The notes under the pieces: model-generated
Told to the model about the DNA's origin: nothing
Seen by the model: only the letters and a program-made list of their open reading frames with translations
The model's database searches: none
Shown here: positions 59,501-64,000 of the stretch, in pieces
Numbering within the stretch: position 1 is the first letter of the stretch
How the letters are laid out: each line of letters begins with the position of its first letter
Program-made: the position numbers and the translations under genes
NCBI RefSeq assembly: GCF_000316645.1
Contig: NC_019684.1
Coordinates: 1,426,001-1,490,000, forward strand
Direction of reading: 5' to 3'
Length of the DNA: 64,000 nt
DNA from: Nostoc sp. PCC 7524
Lineage (GTDB): Bacteria > Cyanobacteriota > Cyanobacteriia > Cyanobacteriales > Nostocaceae

Positions 59501-62500
59501 TCCTGTGGCTTCAGTTTCTTGCACAGAACTTTGGAACTGAAGATCGACATTGCCGAGGGTGGTGAGAGTTCCGCCCTTAAACTGGGCATTGTTAGCATCG
59601 GTATCTCGTAAGCGTCCGGTAATATCTAGCCAAAGGTCATTAGTGGCTGTGACATTGAGATCAGTCGGTCGGTTGGCACTGCGAACTAAATCAATGGTGG
59701 TACGGTTAGTGCTTGTTCCCACTCCCTTAGCCGTGATGAGTTGGATTTGATTACCTCGGAGAATACCGCCATTGTTGAGTAAGTTTCCGCCTTGATTTTC
59801 TACCTGAATCAAGCCGATGGGATTATCGATCCAGCCTTGGAACTCAATATCACCACTGCCTTCGTTGAGAATGTCAATTTCTATATCTCCGGCAGGGGCA
59901 AGATTACCAACGTTAAAGGTGAGGTTAACTTCTTGAGCATTGAGATCAACATTGGGCTGGAGGTTGGAGTTAGCGAGGCTAATGTCTCCAATCAATAGCT
60001 TTTTATCGGATTTGTTGACTATTTCAACCCCGGTAAAAATTGAGCCACTACTGAATGTGCCACCGCTTCCTGTTAGGATTCCATTACCTGCGCTCTGATT
60101 ATCGCGATCACCAACATTATTGATGTTAAAGTTAGCTGAACCGACATTGTTGTTCGCGATCGCGTCAATAGTAATCGTTTCCCCTGTGACTGTTACGCCC
60201 TCCCCTTGACCACCATTAACAGTGATATTTTCTGCGGTAACAATAGTGCCATTGCTGTCAATCAGTAGATTTGGAGCAGGTGCAGCGATAAAGGTAACAT
60301 TACCATTCCAATTAATAGTACGACGGGCATTAAATTCTCCTGATTCATTTTCATCGGCACTACCAAAGACATCAACATCAGCATTAGTGCGACGGTCATA
60401 GTTAATAATGTTTTGGTTGGAGGTGACATTGAGTATTCCCGCAGCAACGGTTGCACCACTAGCAACGGTTACTGTATTTTGACTATTATAATCGGTGCGT
60501 GAGTTGGAGTCAGCATCCCCATAGAGGGCATCAGTATCCGCATCGGAGCGAGAGCGAATATTTACACCACTGTGATTGGCGTTGATATTAACCGTTGAAC
60601 CTGTAATACCAGCGTTAGCGTCAAGGGTAACGTTGACATCATCAAAGATATCTAAATTAGCAGTGGCATCGGCATCTGCTCCTGCTCCTGCTGCTTCAGA
60701 CTTCGCTTCTACATAGGCATCTAGTTTCGTGGTGCGTGCTTGTATGGTAATTTGATCAGCTTGTAAACGAGCATCCATGCCAATTCTGGTTTCAGTTGTC
60801 GCTTTATTTTCACTACTACCAATGGTTACTTCGGAAGTGGTGTCAGCAGAAGATCCCAATCCAGCACTATCAGAGTCAGCTTTTGCATCTATATCTAAAC
60901 GACTCTCGGCATCAATCACCAGGGAATTCTTAGCTTTGAGGTCAGCCCCCGCCCCAACGGTAATTACTGAGCTATAGTCCAGATTAGCGGTAATATCAGC
61001 ATCAGCAAAATCTACCAATCCGCCACCATCACTGATCGCTAAAACATTGGCATTTTGATCCGTTTGCGTGTTGAGGGTAATTGAATCTTCAGCTAGAAGA
61101 GTAACATTGTTACCAAGGGTGAGAGTGCTAGTGGTGTTAACAGTAATGGTACTTTCAGCGTCACCCACAGACACTAAGCCACCACCACTGTTGGCAGAAG
61201 AGGCAGAAACATTACCCTTTGTGGTGGCATCAACATCAATGAAATTGGCGACTACGGTAGCCCCTTCCATAATATGGACGGCAACGGTGGGTGTGGATGT
61301 GGCGGTGGTATTTGCTCCCGCAACACGGACAACACCACCACTACTACCACTAGCTGAAGCGGTGACTACCCCATCCCCAGAAGGTGCGGAGGCAAAGGCT
61401 CTTGCGCCACCAACTCCTTCAAAGCGTTGGCTACCAGTCCCGACACTGGTGATATCTAGAACTAGCTTATGGCTACCACTACCCGCATTTGTGAGGTCAA
61501 TGCCTTCAGTACCTAAAGTATGGTTTCCGCTTAAGGTGATACTACTATCTTCTGAATCTGTGCCGTTGAGCGCGATCGCATTTCCGTTACTATCGAGAAG
61601 TCGGAATTTATCGTTATCAATGTGATCAACGTAGTAGGTGATACCGTCACTGAGTCCACCGATGGGTTGATCCGTTACTTTCAGGAGGCTATGAATTACC
61701 TTGCTGGCTTCTGAGCCTTTGTTGGGATTCAAGACTAGAGGGGTGATGGGAATGATTGTGTCATCGCTGGTATCGTCAGGAGTACCATTATCGTCAGTTA
61801 CCCCTACGGCTTTTTCATAAGTGGCTGCCAGTTGAATTTGTTCTGGGGTATTGGGGTCATAAATAACAAAGTACCGTTCGCCATTAACCAGATTCCCGAT
61901 GGTTTCTCCTTCGCTGGAGTAAATTACTTCATCTCCACTTTGGAAACCGTGACCTGCACCAAGATAGATATTGTTGTTATTGTCTGCATTGGTTAAGAAG
62001 TCTTCTCCTGTGCCAGTAACATCAATCGAGGGAGAGCTAAACACTGTGGCTTTCGGAGCGCGATAAGTTATGGCTTGTCCGTCGCTGAAGTTGTGATTAT
62101 CAAGAGAGATAATAGTAGTATCGCTTCCGACATTAATATTATTGCCAGAGAATTTCTGGGCAGTGGCAGGGGGATTATCAGGGTCAATGAGTTTGATAGT
62201 GGTGTCATTAATGTATCTCACCTCATAGGTCTTGCCACTGATTAAGCCACCGACGATGGCTTCATTGGCAGTGTAGATAACGCGATCGCCATCTTGGAGG
62301 TTATGCCGTCCTGAAAAGTTAATCGTATCTCTGTCTACATCAATAACAGGATTGTCTTCAAAGTCAAGGGAGTTGAAGATTGTCCCTAGTTGGAAGGCTT
62401 GATCACTGGATTTGATAATCCCATACTCACGTCCGTCTGTAAGACCTCCGACTGGTGTGGTTTGACTATTTTGGTTATAAGTAACGGTATCCCCTGTAAG

Positions 62501-64000
62501 CAAACCATGATTATTAGCAAAGGTAATTGTATTGCTGCTGGAATTAACTCCTGTTGTGGCACTAAAACTACCGTCGGAGAAGGTAGGTGGATCTTGACCA
62601 TGAACAGCATTCACCACAACCCCTAATCCAGCTTCTAAAATCGCGTTCGAGCCAATATCAGCACGAATGGTGGGGTTACTGGTTGCAGTAGCATTTAACG
62701 TAGTAACGTCAACTGCACCACCAGAACTACTCTCAGAATCTGCATCTGCATCAGTTTGAGAGATGGCAGTTATTTGAATATTATTAGCTGATTGGATTGT
62801 TCCTCCGGCGAAGGCACTCACAGTAGATGTGATGTTGGCAGCTACATTAGCAACCCCAACAGAAATCAAACCACCGCCCGCAGTTTTTGCCCCAGCAGCA
62901 GCTTGATCCACGGCTGTAGCGTTAATGGTGACGTTACCCGCTTTACCATCAGCAGTAATGCCAGTTACGACCCCATCAATGAGGGCTTCTGTAATACTAT
63001 TAACCGTAGCTGTGGGATTGCTTGTACCCACTTTTAAGAGTAAACCCACACCGAGACTCTCTATTTCCGACTCTGCTTGGTTAGTAGCATTAGCATCAAC
63101 CTTGACTGCACCTTGTGCCGAGCGTACCGTTGCTCCTGATGCGATCGCAGCGCGAGTGGTGTTGTTCAGTGTGGTATCCACCGTATTAACCGCAATGTCA
63201 GCAGCAGAGAAGGTCTTACTAGAAGTGTTTGTGGTTCCGGAAATATCAGCCGTCGCCAACACATTAAGGTCGCCGTTGGTAAGAGTAATATCTGCGCCAG
63301 AACTTACTTCAGCTGCGGTTGTACGGGTGATATTAACAGTAGATTTGGTAGTTGAGATCGTAATTGCACCCCCCGCTCCGATTTCTGTGACTGGAGTAGC
63401 AGTGACCTGATCTTCGGCAAGGATATCTAGTTTATTAGCATCAACAGTGGAAGTTCCGGTTAAGTAGGCACGAGTTTCACCATCAAGGGTGACTTGGGAT
63501 TCCATCACCGTAACGCCAATAAGTCCTACAGATAAGCCTTTGATTTCGGGTTTGGCAGTGGTGGTAGAGTCGGCACTAACGATAATCTCGTTGTCTATTG
63601 CTGTTAAATTACTGCTATCAACATAAGCTTCAGTGGTGCCATTGATAATTGTTTCAGCACTTCCGCCAGCACCTGACCCACCAAAGCCAAGGGCAACTGC
63701 CCCAACTTCACTGAGGGTTTCTATGGTGGGAGTAGAGGTGGCGATTACGGAAATATCGCCCTCTGCCTCTGCGGTAACTGTGGAGTTAGTGATATGTGCA
63801 GTGACATTATTACCGATTTCGTTCTGTGCGAGGACAACTCCCGCCGAGAGACTAACGAAACTTCCAGATCCTGCAAAAGCAATGGTTTCTGAGTCTACTG
63901 TTGAAGTATCTTGAGCTTGAACTTTCACCTCGCCATTGGCGGTAACGGTGCTGTTTGCAATTGCTGCGGTAACGTGAGTAGTTAGAGTGTTAATAGCTTC
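47531..64000 (-). CDS. Giant repeat-rich surface/secreted protein, 5'-truncated by the window end
   Basis: At least 5489 residues; the frame stays open past 64000, so the N-terminus is outside and the GTG at 63928 is not the start. From N to C: Thr/Asn/Ala-rich beta-solenoid repeats (about 64.0-57.9 kb) interrupted by HGLxxGDxVxY...GGLxxGxxY modules (62.5-61.6 kb); degenerate RTX-like GGxGxD repeats (about 58.2-55.8 kb, for example NGQGGNDVLHF, VDGGAGKDTFNL); more than 20 FG-GAP/integrin-alpha-type propeller repeats (about 55.5-51.4 kb, AIENNQIVVGAPKDDGNG); a second RTX-like patch (51.3-50.5 kb); four PKD domains with W(N/D)FG(D/N)G plus one variant (50.4-49.1 kb); a DUF4114 domain (about 49.0-48.5 kb, SDKDFNDIIFQL); and C-terminal Ig-like repeats (48.1-47.5 kb). 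Suits a calcium-stabilised adhesin or filament-sheath protein, probably exported by type I secretion. The role is inferred. Confidence 0.88.
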   Translation of the reverse strand, partial: EAINTLTTHVTAAIANSTVTANGEVKVQAQDTSTVDSETIAFAGSGSFVSLSAGVVLAQNEIGNNVTAHITNSTVTAEAEGDISVIATSTPTIETLSEVGAVALGFGGSGAGGSAETIINGTTEAYVDSSNLTAIDNEIIVSADSTTTAKPEIKGLSVGLIGVTVMESQVTLDGETRAYLTGTSTVDANKLDILAEDQVTATPVTEIGAGGAITISTTKSTVNITRTTAAEVSSGADITLTNGDLNVLATADISGTTNTSSKTFSAADIAVNTVDTTLNNTTRAAIASGATVRSAQGAVKVDANATNQAESEIESLGVGLLLKVGTSNPTATVNSITEALIDGVVTGITADGKAGNVTINATAVDQAAAGAKTAGGGLISVGVANVAANITSTVSAFAGGTIQSANNIQITAISQTDADADSESSSGGAVDVTTLNATATSNPTIRADIGSNAILEAGLGVVVNAVHGQDPPTFSDGSFSATTGVNSSSNTITFANNHGLLTGDTVTYNQNSQTTPVGGLTDGREYGIIKSSDQAFQLGTIFNSLDFEDNPVIDVDRDTINFSGRHNLQDGDRVIYTANEAIVGGLISGKTYEVRYINDTTIKLIDPDNPPATAQKFSGNNINVGSDTTIISLDNHNFSDGQAITYRAPKATVFSSPSIDVTGTGEDFLTNADNNNNIYLGAGHGFQSGDEVIYSSEGETIGNLVNGERYFVIYDPNTPEQIQLAATYEKAVGVTDDNGTPDDTSDDTIIPITPLVLNPNKGSEASKVIHSLLKVTDQPIGGLSDGITYYVDHIDNDKFRLLDSNGNAIALNGTDSEDSSITLSGNHTLGTEGIDLTNAGSGSHKLVLDITSVGTGSQRFEGVGGARAFASAPSGDGVVTASASGSSGGVVRVAGANTTATSTPTVAVHIMEGATVVANFIDVDATTKGNVSASSANSGGGLVSVGDAESTITVNTTSTLTLGNNVTLLAEDSITLNTQTDQNANVLAISDGGGLVDFADADITANLDYSSVITVGAGADLKAKNSLVIDAESRLDIDAKADSDSAGLGSSADTTSEVTIGSSENKATTETRIGMDARLQADQITIQARTTKLDAYVEAKSEAAGAGADADATANLDIFDDVNVTLDANAGITGSTVNINANHSGVNIRSRSDADTDALYGDADSNSRTDYNSQNTVTVASGATVAAGILNVTSNQNIINYDRRTNADVDVFGSADENESGEFNARRTINWNGNVTFIAAPAPNLLIDSNGTIVTAENITVNGGQGEGVTVTGETITIDAIANNNVGSANFNINNVGDRDNQSAGNGILTGSGGTFSSGSIFTGVEIVNKSDKKLLIGDISLANSNLQPNVDLNAQEVNLTFNVGNLAPAGDIEIDILNEGSGDIEFQGWIDNPIGLIQVENQGGNLLNNGGILRGNQIQLITAKGVGTSTNRTTIDLVRSANRPTDLNVTATNDLWLDITGRLRDTDANNAQFKGGTLTTLGNVDLQFQSSVQETEATGTAAGVKVSVNGGTSTTYQEFFRPDTSTAPSDLDFRLFADTSQAVNIDSGFTFDQINGVNINLEAANSETNDPQIDLIANTNHGDSGDISALFHGNLTFVETEGNLRVNRIQANAGDVVLTVSDGGILESTPGDNGATALVIGNNITLNATAGIGTATDFFEIDSSFNSLGHVYAEANNSIFLTETAGNLSLDGVVSNNADVSLLTLSGSILDGIVETEDLADIQGTNLDLIVNGGSIGAVDNDLEIYGAGSYQQNNSLQITTGIPEQGRLYSTATQDIYLKQINGSLNVMRVEATTGDIRLSVLDTQDTIAGSSDPLPENFNLLAGNGTTIIGTAVTGGIVTAPNGSILIDAGDDINIPLSTLIQAATTATLRGDYGGVDGEERDENIGTTITIEGDVQAPTVEITGGNEVDYIQLLGTAGINANGIITRLQGNAGADRFFVQGTAIPLTLQGQEGADRYYLSSNAAKDLFMTQGFFDDHAVDPLTVLNGTLDTIQATVTIETGLGGNGGTRDVVYASTIGSTNPVTGEITNANGVDTLTGLGMSGQIDLDIPADSQENGFQSAFLMVGLGSGNDTFRVKGLSAQTIAEVYSQSGNDILNVGNDNNSLADISGIVTFKGGIGEDTLNVFGNATAPLDSQTGIDPDQLSAISITGLEMGNNGLLSTHTRFGAGYDDDLGGNYPGAIYYATRTTTNGLDTISSDVETVNVQLGTGDDSFVIDSTYKGETNIFGNGGNDTLTVSSTATGLEPNFTKRVDFLRGIVQLDGETLILDDSGDDNANIGTYRGDTVTGLDMTGAVTFANVNVIEIRLGEQDDTFYVSKTDADLTTTLKTGGGVDTVYIGTVSGQETKGSLDEIVGQLIIEGEGPEANDTLYLNDQDSNISQTYTFSNAITGTRQLQDGTNWPIDTTTFNRSGIANVQYRTIENLVLNAGQENDTINVEGTHREQDVLGGKAASFTINAGLGADQIYVGELLGNTGTYSLDNFAIDLENPTADSVKGIPLIINGQGGNDVLHFLDNANEANANLAFNQNSFAQLFPTDDSDDADGISDTFLDFYTTVLGEDPTTHNYAGIVLSNAGKNSSLNINSLTTETIRVTLGSGDDVVQLTNNQYDHNITVDGGAGKDTFNLENAVDLQGNSVVFNGQAGDDIFFADFKTGVSATNLNVTFNGGTNDIIGDKFRLAGDGTTTGGEYIPSSTDNRSGEIRLNGNQFNLTNIEPLVVHGFPDFQVVTPDEQANLSLGSVAIEDLQLTSISLQVVTVDGVITWTQEQKLTIDDALEPLYLGSAVGNLIDSYGREIQRRKDDGKWVDSRGNVLTENNGRLYDSQNNPLSFMPEANAMAVDGNTMVVGAQLDGADYGVVYVYEWNGSAWKETAKLYPEDKAEAGQGFGYAVAIENNQIVVGAPKDDGNGTDAGAVYIFERSNGRWQQVAKLTPLDAEAGDAFGRAVDISQSVVIVGAPGFGNNTNDSAYIFEGSGSNWSQTQRWNESGDLGQAVTVDGNYAAVGLPNSSDANGAGIVKVYRNNNGSWSYTDTLTPSEANRGEAFGHALAMDGNRIVVGAPLWDGIGNSATDQGRAFVFDRSGNNWERVARLTADGGLPSADASSEGRAGDRFGLSVALDGDYVAVGAPGYDDANDIDVGAAYVFYELPDLGSGNGKTWVRSSGASSSGRLMANSPAGSDPDAPLADHFGAGIAVAGTKVIVGMPGFNDVNNSNQIVRGDVGAFRTFTTNNVLPAVTNPNLRAETLVNNLAGFGEFTHYDPSTRTLFVAADDSNTVLSYVNEGLYWRPSTTFTGASGFGADIDSDGNRLVIGAPGSNQVYVYTWTGEEWSNSPSSILNGSLYGNGRFGSSVAIDGSNLVVGAEDANLRYYSTNRADTGHEIDLGATGVIHTFKLNGSSWTRDRVLMPYRNDLPETTSYYYEPSGWNQVWIEGSGYFGLGLHTQPSDRGYGLSNGRITLAPRTYALMVSIYGDNDMSYRVNNSFDSFTTVNHSIDDNYDIDLLLVGTLNGSATGSVTISNNTYNYGLGNHTPPNGTYQQMSVSGNAIGVVSSVAGVGYYKTLEGSGTFDFEDFGSSDNDTWFTLLSTIPNRDIFRESYSALRNSKWGAELDIVGNQVFVGAPGQDAVAVYDLGLSEYSPWRVRVMDGSSTDVFDTPTRPTYLDDEQGTGLGRAIAAYNSSRFYVSEPLPDFNNWYNVTTYTRSGSNWTKGSSTSFGSEISIQGNRMLIGNPIDSNNTGLTYLFDASSGSFLNLTLYPYQLNSSTNEMQNDLTKNRRFGVGSSIISEGHYIIGSDPTVSSIPQTLYNFRQRGPAWTAIDTVVTPDKLKTAKLGVSMAIDGNTAVVGAQDYDGRGAAFIYTQNEAGVWNLEATLQAEGIELDDKFGASVAISGDTVAIGATGANSVYVFNRIGDNWTQQTNLSNSASGFGSAVDIDVDTLVVGAAESASAFVYELNINTWELSNRLSYPGFFGYLSEFGTAVAVDGDTIAIGSPGGRGTLGGLGPIFVDSGVYVYTDNGSNWTLQAGLKYSDAIIDDDFGQSVDISDEWLVVGAPGDNNKGAAYTFNWNGNNWVETNKLELGIGQTNDYFGHAVTIDGERIVVGAYGRDRIINSNTVLEDTGEAFAYGYKNGNWRLETVVDPLDNEDTGAGDQLGYAVAISGNTVMLGAPQLNGRPGLPIDTSGAGYVYLREVSPPTRVTDIINNEILLTGGQANVLKGTVGGMTISDFNFFDVADVGVRTGNANDQITIEEAGLTALGLQNFSLETGVGDDTLTVLSENLTPPRAEGYTLSGDFGDAQSGDELPEGAEYVPVNGKFSFDGGADDNHLNVNVDADLRLVDNLLTVNNFDELELKNVAIATLTGGAAGDVITVEQWSGEVHVDGAGGSDQIKIYLDQVVDATVSDSGGNNADQLTLLGSVGDDYLVLHTNAVTLGTDNVVNYSGIEVLRISGQAGADKFNINDADAQRVYVDGGEGSDTFNLRNSLTGGTFVSFSDSGSSNDVDTLHTPQSAAVNEIFTVNQGTARYDETIEVYNITPVISSLTGDTNLNEGTPGTWRAIASDSGDDTLTYTWNFGDGSPEVTGAEVNHSYRDNGIYTVTLTVTDDDGGETSRSLNVTVNNIAPVISSLTGDTNLNEGTPGTWRAIASDPGNDTLTYTWNFGDGSPEVTGAEVNHSYRDNGIYTITVIVSDGDGGETSQSLNVTVNNVAPQLTVVESEVNIQEGQTAINSGTFSDIGNDIVTLTASRGTVTQKQDGTWSWEFNSTDGPNETQTVIITAEDSEGARTQISFNLIVNNVIPSITSIEVPTSLNEGQEGSFSALATDVKNDNLTYIWDFGDGSTKVTGSAVKHIYGDNGIYIGTLTVTDDDGGVTSQQFNVTVNNVAPVVKAGKAQTINKGGLINLSGSFSDVGTLDTHTINWDFGNGVTATGTLKPIYTYTESGSFTVTLTVTDDDGAVTSDRLTVTVKPFNQATIVSPPPVQPPLTVESLPVGIFLVNLTGQITVDFLADAGTYNGELALFSLEGMDTLAPGSTEFVREAARRALSNSNLGYILISDSIQGARFQGELGEVDKNDGIYSAPITVQLNANTRFAFVLVPNGTVQEVFNNAAINGAKRPLFSISAANPRGLTQMGRLDPGDLNGGVFGFEDLRLDGKSDKDFNDIIFQLKGAVGKGLTLSELIAKGKVWSQTNLGQRLLKYALDNGTFNNTSPQLLAALVNDTGISQLDGITSDFAVEGNLLSLTPITQLQASLLGTDGFVDILSQLKPDGSFVLSRQLLAQINGQNLQDGSYTLSLKAMNAWKEEKTFALDFILDTTDPLAPTDITVDQVNTNSPLLTGEAEVNTWVELFNQVEILGKTPSNGTWQIEATALADGVQQISVKAIDAAGNVSLPSTFEWRVDTKAPLLNVTSPIANAQLQLGSRLQGTVQENGSGLANLTYQFDQGNEITVSVDDNGEFDQELNLSGVQTGVRILTLHATDIAGNLTTNSIEVQIM
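49895..50410. repeat. 258-bp tandem PKD-domain repeat
   Basis: Two adjacent nearly identical 258-bp units (86 residues each), for example CCGTTGTCACGATAGCTATG at 49971 and at 50229. Low divergence at the DNA level indicates recent duplication or gene conversion within the giant gene. Confidence 0.9.

Noticed and set aside
63926..63928. GTG as the start of the giant surface protein
   Set aside because: The same frame continues without a stop for the remaining 72 bases with matching repeat composition (NSTVTANGE), so this valine is internal.

Overview
The window looks like part of the chromosome of a filamentous, heterocystous-type cyanobacterium (Nostoc/Anabaena-like). The evidence is the very frequent HIP1 octamer GCGATCGC, arrays of heptameric short tandem repeats of the kind known from Nostocales, moderate AT-richness, and gene families typical of the group (DUF928, CHASE2 kinases, secreted TPS-CHAT proteins, thylakoid-type contractile injection systems). 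I saw no tRNA or rRNA gene and no CRISPR array.

Layout. (1) 0.1-15.6 kb: a signalling and surface neighbourhood with a DUF928 protein, a quinone oxidoreductase-type enzyme, a CHASE2-Ser/Thr kinase, a TPR protein, a two-partner-secretion pore (ShlB/FhaC type), a divergent giant protein fusing a family-2 glycosyltransferase to a TPS exoprotein and a CHAT protease, and a pentapeptide-repeat membrane protein. (2) 15.7-19.9 kb: a zinc-scarcity block of TGS-less threonyl-tRNA synthetase, CobW-type GTPase with a long His-rich stretch, GTP cyclohydrolase I and HisI, preceded by a Zur/Fur-like operator. (3) 20.0-43.6 kb: a complete contractile injection system (CIS). A reverse-strand operon runs from a tail terminator (DUF4255/Pvc16) at 38.5 kb through two sheath proteins, two tube proteins, a chaperone pair, LysM adaptor, split VgrG spike, gp25, two J-type wedge proteins, a tail-protein-I homologue, tail fibre and spike-tip protein, to a small coiled-coil protein at 20.1 kb. 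A DUF4157 (eCIS-core) putative effector and the AAA+ ATPase lie on the plus strand beside it. The content matches the thylakoid-anchored CIS described in Anabaena rather than a prophage or a classical T6SS. (4) 43.6-46.0 kb: an intact IS1634-type insertion sequence next to a small palindromic MITE-like element. (5) 46.0-64.0 kb: a response regulator, a rhomboid-like protein lacking the catalytic residues, and the 3' 16.5 kb of an enormous repeat-rich surface protein that runs off the window.

The most interesting points: the CIS small gene (DUF6760-like, 33489-33650) has no usable start codon and overlaps the preceding chaperone-like gene at a G5 run, which suggests a programmed -1 frameshift like phage lambda gpG/gpGT; the effector's passenger domain has foreign base composition; the glycosyltransferase-TPS-CHAT fusion is odd in topology; and three copies of a roughly 90-bp palindromic element, a repeat-expanded CIS linker protein and a pseudo-rhomboid are present. 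Product names come from recognising motifs by eye; no database search was run.
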